A DNA stretch of 64,000 nt from NCBI GenBank assembly GCA_944325525.1, contig CALVAK010000008.1, forward strand, positions 1-64,000. Reading direction: 5' to 3'. Both the position numbers and the translations under genes were made by a program. Below the pieces are notes generated by a model. It saw nothing but the letters and a program-made list of their open reading frames with translations. It was not told the origin of the DNA and did no database searches. Numbering within the stretch: the stretch's first letter is position 1; each line of letters begins with the position of its first letter. Positions 35,073-44,298 of the stretch are shown here, piece after piece. The stretch is from Candidatus Gastranaerophilales bacterium (lineage in GTDB: Bacteria > Cyanobacteriota > Vampirovibrionia > Gastranaerophilales > Gastranaerophilaceae).

Positions 35073-36086
35073 TTAAGCAATATAATCATACTTTTTTAAT
35101 GATTGAGTAGCTGCATTTTTATTGGTCTTATTAAAATGGAATATTTTTTTAGGCGGATGATTAGGTGAAGTTTGTGCAATATCAGGGTCTCTTAATGTAT
35201 ATATTTCTTCAACTCTGTTTTTTAGAGCGGAAGGAGATTGTTTATATAAATCAGCAGCATAATCCATCTCCGGATCTTGAACACCGTTTGAGTGCTTAAT
35301 CCAAAATTTTGTCGCTATTTCATAAGCATCTTGTTCTTCTCTTACAGAAGTATAAGGATCATTATCTTTAGCGTGTACTGACTCATGAACAAGATAAGCA
35401 GCAATAACCTGTGGAGCCGCATATTTATAGGAACTTGACAGTGTAATTGTGTTATTCCAATTTTCATACTGTGCTATATTTGATGTTCCACCCATAGCTG
35501 CTGTCTCACCGAATTTTATATTAACACTTGCTATATCTTTCATATATTCAGGAGTCAAATAATCTACGGCAAGCTTAAGTGCTTTTTGTAAATTCTGCAT
35601 TGAATATACCTGTTTTTCCTGATATGCTCTATCCGGAGAATAGCAGGCAAGAATATTATTTTCAGTTTCTAAAATACTCCTTCTTGCAAGGTCATTTGCA
35701 GGTTCTATATTTAATGCAGTTTTAAAACTTTCAAGGGCATCCTTATATGAAGCTTTCTGTCTTTGAGCTTCCCCGAGTTCAATCCAGGCTTCTGCATCCT
35801 GACTATTTTGGGACAAATAAATTTTATAATTAGCTTCGGCATTATTATAGTCTTTTAGATGATAATATGCTTTACCAAGTTTTTTGTTTATACTTACATC
35901 TTCTTTAGCCATATCTAATGCTTGCTGATATGCGTTTAATGCTTCATTGTATTTATTTTCATTTAATGCTTTATCACCCTTTAATATAATTTCTGAAACA
36001 TCAGCACCGGAAAATCTGCAAACAGCTTTATTTTTACTGTTTACAGAATTAATATTTGATAAATTTACAGGGGAAATTGAAATCAA
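35073..36086 (-). CDS. TPR and zinc-metallopeptidase-like protein with F-S-G leader
   Basis: A 337-residue protein: leader MISISPVNLS with RFSG (residues 24-27), three TPR-like repeats at about 30-145, then a domain with a zinc-site motif HESVH (234-238) and acidic residues EEQDAYE (250-256) that could supply a third ligand. This looks like a zincin protease fused to a protein-binding module. Catalytic function is not proven. No signal peptide, so it would act inside the cell unless the leader is an export signal. AAAGGAAAT precedes the ATG. It is next to proS but separated by about 70 bases. Confidence 0.6.
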   Translation of the reverse strand: MISISPVNLSNINSVNSKNKAVCRFSGADVSEIILKGDKALNENKYNEALNAYQQALDMAKEDVSINKKLGKAYYHLKDYNNAEANYKIYLSQNSQDAEAWIELGEAQRQKASYKDALESFKTALNIEPANDLARRSILETENNILACYSPDRAYQEKQVYSMQNLQKALKLAVDYLTPEYMKDIASVNIKFGETAAMGGTSNIAQYENWNNTITLSSSYKYAAPQVIAAYLVHESVHAKDNDPYTSVREEQDAYEIATKFWIKHSNGVQDPEMDYAADLYKQSPSALKNRVEEIYTLRDPDIAQTSPNHPPKKIFHFNKTNKNAATQSLKKYDYIA

Positions 36087-36154
36087 GGTTATTTCCTTTT
36101 GTTTTTTTTACGAAAGGTCATAAAGAAAAAATGTTGACAAAAAAACATAAATTG

Positions 36155-37888
36155 TTAAGAAATGTTTTCTGTTAATTTTTCTATCGCTGCCTCGGGAGTT
36201 ATTAATTCGATTTCTCCGGTTGCTCTTGTTTTAAATTCAATAAGATTATCTTTTATTGTTTTTCCTACTGTAATTCTATATGGAATACCAATTAAATCTG
36301 CATCTTTAAGTTTAACTCCGGCTCTTTCGGCTCTATCATCAAGGATTACCTCAACTTTTTTATTCTGCAATTTTTTATATATTTCTTGTGCGACTTCCAT
36401 TTGCTGTACATCTTGATCACTGACAGGAACAACAATCACAGTATATGGGGCAATAGTTAAAGGCCATATTATACCGTGTTCGTCATGATGTCTTTCAACA
36501 GCCGCAGCTGCGGTTCTTGATATACCTATTCCGTAGCAACCCATTATGAAAGGTTTTTCTTTTCCGTCTTTATCCGTAAAAGTAGCATTCATTGCTTTAG
36601 AATATTTAGTCCCTAACTTAAAAATATTACCTACTTCTATACCTCTTGTTACTTTCAAACTGCTGCCGCATTCTGGACATTTATCATTTTCTTCGACCAG
36701 CCTTATATCACAGATACGATCCGGCAGTTCAACATCAACTCCCCAGTTTGCACCAACCATATGTTTATCATTCTGGTTACAACCAATTATAAAATTCTTT
36801 AAATCTTTAACTGTTTCATCTGCAATTATTTCAATGTTTTTTAATCCTTTTGGGCCTATAAATCCGGCAACAGCATTAAATCCGCTTTCTTTCATAATTT
36901 CTTCTATTTCGCCAGCACTCGCAATTCTTATTTCATTTCCGCAGAATGCATTCATTAATTTTGTTTCTTCAACTGTTCTATCTCCTCTGATTAAAGCAAG
37001 AACATATTTCCCGTCTATTACATATATTAGTGACTTACATATAATTGTTGAAGAAACATTAAGGAATTCTGAAAGCTCTTCTATAGAATGAGTAGAAGGA
37101 GTATCAATAATTTCTGCCTTTTCATATTTACCCGTAGTTACAGCTTCATTTAATACAGAAACCGCATGGTTTGAATTTGCACTGTATGAACATTTTGTAC
37201 AATAAAATACATCATTTTCGCCAGCATTATTTTCACTCTTATCATTTACTAATACCATAAATTCATGTGATACACTTCCACCTATCGCTCCAGAATCAGA
37301 TTGAACCATTTTCGTTTCAAGTCCGCATCTTTCAAATATCCTTTTATAAGCCTCGGCCATGATTTTATATGATTTATCAAGTCCTTCTTCGTTTGCATCA
37401 AAACTGTATGCATCTTTCATTATAAATTCACGTCCCCGTAAAAGTCCAAAGCGTGGCCTTATCTCATCTCTGAATTTTGACTGTATTTGATATAAATTAA
37501 CAGGCAACTGTTTGTATGACCTTATACCTTCTCTTCCTATAGACGTTATAACTTCTTCATGAGTCGGTCCCAGACACATTTCACGATCATGTCTATCTCT
37601 AAGCCGCATAAGTTCTTTGCCGTATACGTCCCATCTGCCTGACTCCTGCCATAATTCAGCAGGCTGCACAAAAGGCATTAAAAGTTCCTGTGCTCCTGCA
37701 TTATCCATTTCTTCACGTACTATATTTTCTATTTTTTTAAGTACACGCCACATTAATGGCAAATAATTATATATACCGTTAGCAAGCTTTCTTATATATC
37801 CAGCTCTGACAAGCAATTTATGACTTGCAACCTCAGCATCTGAAGGAAACTCTCTTAAAGTCTGAACAAAAAGATTTGACATTCTCAT
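36155..37888 (-). CDS. proS: Prolyl-tRNA synthetase
   Basis: A 577-residue bacterial-type ProRS: class II core (GYIRKLANGIYNYLPLMWRVLKKIE, MCLGPTHEEV, QSKFRDEIRPRFGLLRGREFIMKDAYSF), the inserted editing (INS, YbaK-like) domain around residues 220-400, and the C-terminal anticodon domain (TIAPYTVIVVPVSDQ). It charges tRNA-Pro and clears misacylated alanine. The start has AGAGGT nine bases upstream; ATG 37882 is the alternative. It runs downstream of the response-regulator gene with 53 bases between them. Confidence 0.96.
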   Translation of the reverse strand: MRMSNLFVQTLREFPSDAEVASHKLLVRAGYIRKLANGIYNYLPLMWRVLKKIENIVREEMDNAGAQELLMPFVQPAELWQESGRWDVYGKELMRLRDRHDREMCLGPTHEEVITSIGREGIRSYKQLPVNLYQIQSKFRDEIRPRFGLLRGREFIMKDAYSFDANEEGLDKSYKIMAEAYKRIFERCGLETKMVQSDSGAIGGSVSHEFMVLVNDKSENNAGENDVFYCTKCSYSANSNHAVSVLNEAVTTGKYEKAEIIDTPSTHSIEELSEFLNVSSTIICKSLIYVIDGKYVLALIRGDRTVEETKLMNAFCGNEIRIASAGEIEEIMKESGFNAVAGFIGPKGLKNIEIIADETVKDLKNFIIGCNQNDKHMVGANWGVDVELPDRICDIRLVEENDKCPECGSSLKVTRGIEVGNIFKLGTKYSKAMNATFTDKDGKEKPFIMGCYGIGISRTAAAAVERHHDEHGIIWPLTIAPYTVIVVPVSDQDVQQMEVAQEIYKKLQNKKVEVILDDRAERAGVKLKDADLIGIPYRITVGKTIKDNLIEFKTRATGEIELITPEAAIEKLTENIS

Positions 37889-37941
37889 ATAAAATAAACC
37901 TCTAATAGTGTCTGACTATTTTATATTAACACAATTAAAAA

Positions 37942-38964
37942 TTATTGAAATGTTTCTCTTCTTGCCTGTTCTAATTCAATCTCACGCAATTCTCTTATTG
38001 CTGAAGGCATTATTAACTCAAAATGTTCCACAACCGCAGGATCAAATTGCTTTCCTGAAAGTTCTTTAATACGACGAAGTGCTTCTTCGGGTGAAATATG
38101 CTGCCTGTATACTTTTGGAGTTATCATACTGTCAAAAGCATCTGCAACTGCAATTATTCTTGAACCTATCGGTATTTCATCTCCTTTTATTCCGTATGGA
38201 TATCCATTTCCGTCATAGTGTTCGTGGTGATATTTAATAATTTCCACAACATCATTTAATTGTTTTATATCATCCAATATCTTTACGCTATGCTGAACAT
38301 GTTTTTTTATTTCATTGTATTCTTCAGGTGACAGTTTCTCTACTTTTGTTAATATATCATCGGAAACACCTATCATACCGATATCATGCAAAAGTCCTGC
38401 CAGTTCTATCTTTCCTGTTGACATCTCACTTAAATGAAGAGAATGAGCTATTTTTACCGCATAATATGTAACTCTTCTGCTTCTTCCTAACGTATATGAA
38501 TCTTTTGCATCTAAAGCCTCAACTATCGCCGTAATAGTTCCTGCAAATAATTCTTTTAAATCGTTTATCAAGGCACTGTTATCCATTTTTAATTGAAGAT
38601 ATTCCAGAGCATTTTCAACAATTAATAATAATTCATCAGGATTATAAGGTTTTTTGATATATCTGTATATTTTTGCGTAGTTTATTGCATCAATAAGTAT
38701 TCCTGCATCTGAATATGCAGTAACAAGAAGTCTCATTGTATCGGGAGAAATTTCATAACATCGTTTTAAAAATTCTACCCCGTCCATTTCCGGCATTTTA
38801 TGGTCTGAAAGTATACAATGAAATTTTTCTTTTTTTAACATCTCCAGAGCTGTCAACGGCGATGTTGACTGAGCTATATCATATTTTCCTCTTAACGTAC
38901 GATACAATAATGCAAGGTTATCCGGTTCATCATCTACTATCAAAACTTTATATTTATCTGTCAT
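37942..38964 (-). CDS. Response regulator with HD-GYP domain
   Basis: A 340-residue protein: receiver domain (residues 1-125) with phospho-acceptor D54 in LSDHKMPEMDG and an acidic pair D11-D12, followed by an HD-GYP domain with HDIG and the GNGYPYGIKG motif (consensus GxGYP). HD-GYP proteins hydrolyse c-di-GMP. The start codon overlaps the last base of the upstream histidine kinase stop (TAATG), so the two form a two-component pair. The PilZ protein upstream is a plausible downstream reader of the same signal. Confidence 0.92.
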   Translation of the reverse strand: MTDKYKVLIVDDEPDNLALLYRTLRGKYDIAQSTSPLTALEMLKKEKFHCILSDHKMPEMDGVEFLKRCYEISPDTMRLLVTAYSDAGILIDAINYAKIYRYIKKPYNPDELLLIVENALEYLQLKMDNSALINDLKELFAGTITAIVEALDAKDSYTLGRSRRVTYYAVKIAHSLHLSEMSTGKIELAGLLHDIGMIGVSDDILTKVEKLSPEEYNEIKKHVQHSVKILDDIKQLNDVVEIIKYHHEHYDGNGYPYGIKGDEIPIGSRIIAVADAFDSMITPKVYRQHISPEEALRRIKELSGKQFDPAVVEHFELIMPSAIRELREIELEQARRETFQ

Positions 38965-40616
38965 TAAACTTCTCCTTTGTTTAAAATTCCGGCATTAAGG
39001 TTTTCTCTATCTATATTTATAGGTAATGTAATGGTAAATTTAGTACCCAACCCTTTTTTTGATTCAACTGTTATATCACCTTGATGATTTTTTATAATTT
39101 TATAAGTAATAGACAGCCCAAGTCCGGTTCCCTGACCTACAGGCTTTGTTGTAAAGAATGGATTAAACACCTTTCTTGTTGTTTCTTCATCCATTCCGGA
39201 ACCGTTATCCTCTATTTCAATTACTAAATTTTTCCCTGATTTGTCAGTGTTAATTCTTATCCATATATCACCTTTTTCTTTGATAGCCCCGGCAGCATTG
39301 TCCAGAATATTCATAAATACCTGATTTAACTGACCTCCGAATGCTTCAATTTTAGGTACATTTTCCATATATTCTTTATGGACTTCTGCTTTATTCTTTA
39401 ATTTATTATGAAGAATATTCAATGTTGTATCTATTTCATGAGGAATATCAACATCTGTAATAGATACTTCTTCCATTCTTGAAAAACTCTTTAAATCTTG
39501 AATAATATTCTTTGCTCTATCCGCACCTTCTTTACAACTTTTTATTAAATCAGGCATATCTGATTTTAAAAAATCATAATCTATTGATTGTTTAAGATCT
39601 GTTATTTCTTTAAGGTGTTCTGGCGTTAAGTTATCATTAAATTCCGTATATTTTTCTATTATTTCAACTAAATCTTTGGAATAATTGCTCAGATGTGTCA
39701 TATTCCCGTATATAAAATTAATCGGATTATTAATTTCATGCATTATACCCGCAACAAGCTCACCGAGAGATTTCATTTTTTCTGAATGCACCATCATTGC
39801 CTGAGTATTTTGAAGTTCGGCATATGCATTTTTCAATTCTTTTGTTCTGTCCTGCACCTGTGCCTCTAATGATGAATATAACCTTTGAAGAGCATTTGCC
39901 ATCATATTATATGACTGTACCAGCTGGTTTATCTCATAATATTTTGTATAATCAAGTCTGCCTGACAAATCTCCTTTTGCTATTTTTGAAACTGTTTCTT
40001 CCATTGTTGCAAGAGGTTTTGATATACTCCTTGCAAGAAGAAAAGATGCAAAAATACTTGAAAGAAGAATTATACTGAAAAATATTTGAGCAAATGTCTG
40101 AATATTATATAAATAACTCTCTATAAAATTACTTTGTGTCATTCCTATATATATGTGATAATTGATTTTTCTAACATATATAGTACGCAAATCTTTTTTA
40201 TTAAAATCAGGAGCAACACTAAGCTTAAAAGATGCTGGATTGTTTGGTGTCCTGAATATATACTTTGAATCTTTCGGAAGTGAATTATATAATTCTTTCA
40301 TATTAGAATCTAAAATAACAACATATTTAACAACATAACTTCCGGCTAAAATATTATTTAAATCTGTTTGTATCAAACCAAAATTACCGTTATATAAATC
40401 TTGATTAAATACTCTTATATTCGAAATAAAATCCGCTGACAGGTCATTTTGCAGACTTTTTATATTATCCTGTGAGTAAACATACATTATTAATTCAACA
40501 ATACTCACGGTGATTATTATTACAAGCATTATACTCAAGGTAATTGTATTATTAAATCGAAAGGAAAATCCTCTGAATTTTATTTTTTTCTTCTTTTTTT
40601 CACTTTTTCTAATCAC
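38964..40616 (-). CDS. Sensor histidine kinase
   Basis: A 550-residue membrane kinase: TM1 about residues 27-48, an extracytoplasmic sensor of about 120 residues, TM2 (IFFSIILLSSIFASFLL), HAMP, a coiled coil, then GELVAGIMHEINNPINFI with the phospho-histidine, and the ATPase N (NQVFMNILDNAAGAI), G1 (DNGSGM) and G2 (GQGTGLGL) boxes. It matches the HisKA/HATPase family with the MHEINNPINF variant. It feeds the HD-GYP regulator downstream, one base overlapping. The ligand is unknown. The gene starts after a PilZ gene on the same strand, separated by 77 bases. Confidence 0.92.
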   Translation of the reverse strand: MIRKSEKKKKKIKFRGFSFRFNNTITLSIMLVIIITVSIVELIMYVYSQDNIKSLQNDLSADFISNIRVFNQDLYNGNFGLIQTDLNNILAGSYVVKYVVILDSNMKELYNSLPKDSKYIFRTPNNPASFKLSVAPDFNKKDLRTIYVRKINYHIYIGMTQSNFIESYLYNIQTFAQIFFSIILLSSIFASFLLARSISKPLATMEETVSKIAKGDLSGRLDYTKYYEINQLVQSYNMMANALQRLYSSLEAQVQDRTKELKNAYAELQNTQAMMVHSEKMKSLGELVAGIMHEINNPINFIYGNMTHLSNYSKDLVEIIEKYTEFNDNLTPEHLKEITDLKQSIDYDFLKSDMPDLIKSCKEGADRAKNIIQDLKSFSRMEEVSITDVDIPHEIDTTLNILHNKLKNKAEVHKEYMENVPKIEAFGGQLNQVFMNILDNAAGAIKEKGDIWIRINTDKSGKNLVIEIEDNGSGMDEETTRKVFNPFFTTKPVGQGTGLGLSITYKIIKNHQGDITVESKKGLGTKFTITLPINIDRENLNAGILNKGEV

Positions 40617-40693
40617 TTAACTTTCACCCGTATTATATTTATAAAACAGTATGTATAGAAATATTTAACAATATTTTTTAAGTATTTACAAGT

Positions 40694-41275
40694 TTATTTA
40701 TTACTGTTTTCAATTTGTTTTCTGAAACAGAATTGTACAAGAGCAATTCTATCAAAATTTGTTATCCCCTTAAAACGCCCTGAAGATACATATTTATCAT
40801 TAATTGCTTCAATTCTTATCGGTTCAAAAACACATTTAATTGATTTGTTTTCAATATCAAAATTTATGTTGTATTCAGTCAAGAGTTTAAGTTGTTCCTC
40901 TGTTGACAGTTTTAAACCTCCTGCACTTATATCAACTATTTTTGCATTAATTTTTGATGAATCACTTTTGAGTATTACTTCTTTTTCAAGCTGAATTCTT
41001 GAATATTCTCTTCTCTGTAAATATTTATATGCAATCGGGAACCAAACAGAAAGAATATCGTCTTTAACTTCTTTAACAATCGTTTCAAAATATAATTGAC
41101 CTTTCGGAGTCGAAGTAAATAATTCAACCGATTCGTCTGTTTCATATTTGTAAATATTATCAAGCTTTATCTTAAAACAATCCTCACGTACTTCTGTAAC
41201 ACGGCATTTTGAAGCGTTATCAATGCTCCTCGATAATATACAAAACTCTTTATCTTTATATATTTGTTCTCTCAT
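40694..41275 (-). CDS. PilZ-domain protein (c-di-GMP binding)
   Basis: A 193-residue protein with an N-terminal YcgR-like beta domain (residues 1-95) and a C-terminal PilZ domain: RREYSR gives the R-x3-R site and DISAGGLKL the D-x-S-x2-G site, both needed for c-di-GMP. In the YcgR/PilZ class these slow motility or control pilus activity. Neighbouring HD-GYP and the pilus genes elsewhere in the window make a pilus-control role attractive; it is an inference. The gene is 27 bases after the M16 peptidase stop and may share its transcript. Confidence 0.85.
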   Translation of the reverse strand: MREQIYKDKEFCILSRSIDNASKCRVTEVREDCFKIKLDNIYKYETDESVELFTSTPKGQLYFETIVKEVKDDILSVWFPIAYKYLQRREYSRIQLEKEVILKSDSSKINAKIVDISAGGLKLSTEEQLKLLTEYNINFDIENKSIKCVFEPIRIEAINDKYVSSGRFKGITNFDRIALVQFCFRKQIENSNK

Positions 41276-41302
41276 TACTTTTTCTTCTTTTTCTTTATCA
41301 TT

Positions 41303-43915
41303 TTACAATTTTTTAGCAGATTTGTCAGGTCCTACTACCGTATACACATATGGTTTTGAAAAATATTTATTAGCAGTTTTAATAATATCCTGCAACGTTA
41401 CTGATTTTATTAATTCAGGGTATCTGTCAATAAAAGTATAATCTTTATTCATAATTTCTAAAGAATTCATAAGAGAAGCTTTATCCATATTTGTTTCCAT
41501 AGATAGAACAAAGTTTCCAAGAAGCTTATCCTTTGCTTCTTCCAGTTCTTTATTTGTTACGAACTCTGTTTTTAATTTTGCGATTTCTCTAAACATACCT
41601 TTTTTAGCAATATCGACATTATCAGGATTTGTTGCAATATACAATGCAAAAACTCCTTGATTTACCCCTGCCGAAAATGAAGAACCAACCTGATATGCAA
41701 GACCCTGTTCATCTCTTAATTGAGTAAACAGTCGTGAACTCATTCCAGAACCCAAGATTGAATCAATAACCTGTAATGCAGCCCATTCTTTTTCATTTAT
41801 TATACCATCTGTATGCCAGCCAATAATAATCCAGGAGGCTTGTGAGTCTTTTACAACATTTATAATGCGATTCTTTTTTAAGGTTTTATATTTTGTCTTG
41901 TATTGAGTTAAATTAATTCTAGGTTTTCCGTCATTTTTAAGAAGATTAGAAAAATAACTTATATATTTTTGGTCGTCTACATTTCCATTAATTGTTATAA
42001 CTACATTTTCCGCAGGAAAAAGGTTATTATAAAATTCAACTATATCTTCTCTTTGAATTTCAGAAAGTGTTTTTTCAAGAATTTTTCCGGTATTTCCGTA
42101 TGGAGTATTTTCCCATATTGCTGTTTTAAATTCGTCGAAAGCAACTGTATCAGGAGTGTTCTTCTGATTTTTAATTAAATACAATTTGTCAGCTTTTACT
42201 CTTTCAATATCAAAAGCATCCAAAGAAGCTTTATTTACAATTTCAGCAAATATATCAAGAGCAATATCACACTCATTTTTCGTAAATTTAGAAGCAATGC
42301 TGAAAGAATCACCTCGTGCTGACGGAACAAGTCTAATTCCATTTTCTTCAAGAAGCTGTGAAAGTTCTTGATTCTTATACTTTTGAGTTCCTTTTAGCAT
42401 GACATCAGCAGTAATTGTAGCAATGCCAGGTATTTTTTCAAGATTGTTTCCTCCTCTTGAAGCCATTTCAAGGGCAATAATATCATTTGCACTATTATGT
42501 GTAATTATAAGAACAGCTCCGTTTTCAAGTTCATATTTTGTCGTACTTCCGTTTTCGCTTAATACTTTTGCCTCGTATGTTTTATTTTCATTTTTCTTTA
42601 TTTCCGGTTTACCTTCTTTTTCAGGAAGGATAATTGATATTACAGCAGAATCTTTATCTAAATATGTCTTTGCTGCACGTTTTAAGTCTTCTGCCGTTAC
42701 TTTATTTATATTATTAAGATAATTTTTATAATAGTCTGTTCCGTCAGTAAGTGTAACAGTATAGCCTATTTCGCCTGCAATATTTGAGACAGACTCTCTT
42801 GAGTAAAAAGTATCTCTTTCTATTATATTTTTAGCTTTTTTTATTTCCTCAGGGGTAATTTCATTTTTATAAAGTCTTTCTATTTCGGTAAAGATAGCAT
42901 TCTTTAGTTTTTCAATATCTTCAGTGATATAATTTGCGGAAACTAAAAAAATAGAATCATCTTTCATTGATGCATGAGATGCAGAAATGCTGTGCACAAG
43001 CTGTTTTTCATCTTTTATGTTTTTGTATAAGCGTGAAGACTTACCGTCGCCTAAAATTGTCGAGAGAACATCAAGTGCATACGAATCTTTACTGTCAATC
43101 GGTTTACAACCTTTAAATCCAATTAATATATAACCGGTTTTAACCTTCATTTCTTCTTTATATTCAATTTGTCTGTCAGGTTTTTTATCCTGTTTATAAA
43201 CTGTTTTTTTCTTCTTTGAGTCAACAGGAACCGTTTTATTAAACTTTTCTTTAACCAAATTTAAAGCATTTTGGGTATCCACATCACCAATTATAACTGT
43301 TGTCATATTTTCAGGAGTATACCAGTTATTATAAAAATCAAGAATCTGTTCTCGTGATATTGTTTCTATTACTTCTTTTGTACCTATAACATCCCGTTTA
43401 TAAGGATGAAGTTTATAAAATCCTTTTATCATATTTCGATACAAAACTGTTGTTGGTTTATCGTTATTTTTTGCTATTTCCTCAATTACGACTTTTCGTT
43501 CCTTTTCGAGTTCTTTTCTCGGTATTAATGGATTTAATAGCATATCGGAATGCAAATCAAGTGCCAGCTCAAAATACTGGGATGGTATTAATATATAATA
43601 ATGAGTAAAATCTTTACTCGTTGCTGCATTTGTTATTGCACCTTTAGATTCAAGAATTTGATCAAATTCTTTTGCAGGATGTTTTGATGTTCCTTTAAAG
43701 AATAAATGCTCAAGAAAATGTGCAACTCCGTTATTTTCGTCTGTCTCATTTATTGAACCTGTTTTTATCCAAGTATCTATAATCACTATCGGGTTATCGT
43801 GAACCTCTTTTATAACTACACTCTGTCCGTTATCAAGTTTATATGTTGAACAATCCTGGGCAAAAGAAACAAGTCCTATAAAAAATACAGCAAGTAATAC
43901 TAATATTTTACGCAT
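41303..43915 (-). CDS. Secreted M16 (insulinase-type) zinc peptidase, two-domain
   Basis: An 870-residue protein: signal peptide (residues 1-19, ILVLLAVFFIGLVSFAQ), then an active M16 domain with the inverted zinc motif HFLEH (66-70) and a downstream Glu in the VVIEEIAKNND segment, and a second M16 half (from about residue 450) with a conserved fold but no HxxEH. The two halves are the usual pair of such peptidases, combined into one chain. It acts in the periplasm or outside on small proteins or peptides. GAGGAT precedes the start. The 383-base upstream gap carries an unusual repeat. Confidence 0.9.
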   Translation of the reverse strand: MRKILVLLAVFFIGLVSFAQDCSTYKLDNGQSVVIKEVHDNPIVIIDTWIKTGSINETDENNGVAHFLEHLFFKGTSKHPAKEFDQILESKGAITNAATSKDFTHYYILIPSQYFELALDLHSDMLLNPLIPRKELEKERKVVIEEIAKNNDKPTTVLYRNMIKGFYKLHPYKRDVIGTKEVIETISREQILDFYNNWYTPENMTTVIIGDVDTQNALNLVKEKFNKTVPVDSKKKKTVYKQDKKPDRQIEYKEEMKVKTGYILIGFKGCKPIDSKDSYALDVLSTILGDGKSSRLYKNIKDEKQLVHSISASHASMKDDSIFLVSANYITEDIEKLKNAIFTEIERLYKNEITPEEIKKAKNIIERDTFYSRESVSNIAGEIGYTVTLTDGTDYYKNYLNNINKVTAEDLKRAAKTYLDKDSAVISIILPEKEGKPEIKKNENKTYEAKVLSENGSTTKYELENGAVLIITHNSANDIIALEMASRGGNNLEKIPGIATITADVMLKGTQKYKNQELSQLLEENGIRLVPSARGDSFSIASKFTKNECDIALDIFAEIVNKASLDAFDIERVKADKLYLIKNQKNTPDTVAFDEFKTAIWENTPYGNTGKILEKTLSEIQREDIVEFYNNLFPAENVVITINGNVDDQKYISYFSNLLKNDGKPRINLTQYKTKYKTLKKNRIINVVKDSQASWIIIGWHTDGIINEKEWAALQVIDSILGSGMSSRLFTQLRDEQGLAYQVGSSFSAGVNQGVFALYIATNPDNVDIAKKGMFREIAKLKTEFVTNKELEEAKDKLLGNFVLSMETNMDKASLMNSLEIMNKDYTFIDRYPELIKSVTLQDIIKTANKYFSKPYVYTVVGPDKSAKKL

Positions 43916-44165
43916 TTTATATCCTCAATATTTATCCCCAACAAAAAATATTATACTATAAATTTTGTTTTATTTCTTTACTACTATACAATATAGTCTT
44001 TTGGCTAATGAGAATATTCAAACCGCCTTATAAGCTTTATGTTCTTCTTACAAAAAGATAAGCCCCTGAAATGAGTTCAGAGCAACATTTTATATAACAT
44101 TTTTATATTTTTTGCCGGATTATAAAAAAACATACATTTTTCGTAAAATCAAAGTTTTTGGATAA
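43916..44165. other. AT-rich upstream region of the M16 peptidase gene
   Basis: No gene seen. On the minus strand a TATAAT (near 43956) with a poor -35 might serve the peptidase. The rest shows nothing I can support. Confidence 0.3.
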
Positions 44166-44174
44166 GACAGTCAA

Positions 44175-44298
44175 TCTCAACCTCCGGAATTTCGCTCTCT
44201 TGAAATTCCTTTTCGCTCATTGCTGTCGCTGGCTTCTCTTCGTTCCCGCCAGCTTCGCATTCGCCTTCCGGACTCCGTCCGTCCGGAATTTCGCTTCT
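44175..44298. repeat. GC-rich triple-hairpin element with repeated TCCGGAATTTCGCT
   Basis: This 120-base block is clearly richer in G and C than its surroundings. It holds three inverted repeats: GGAATTTC/GAAATTCC (186-209 of the 44 kb block), GCTGGC/GCCAGC (228-253) and TTCCGGAC/GTCCGGAA (266-288). The word TCCGGAATTTCGCT occurs at both ends. On the minus strand a frame in phase with the preceding PRPP synthetase stays open for nearly 50 codons after its stop codon. It looks like a palindromic insertion repeat, not a gene. Confidence 0.6.
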
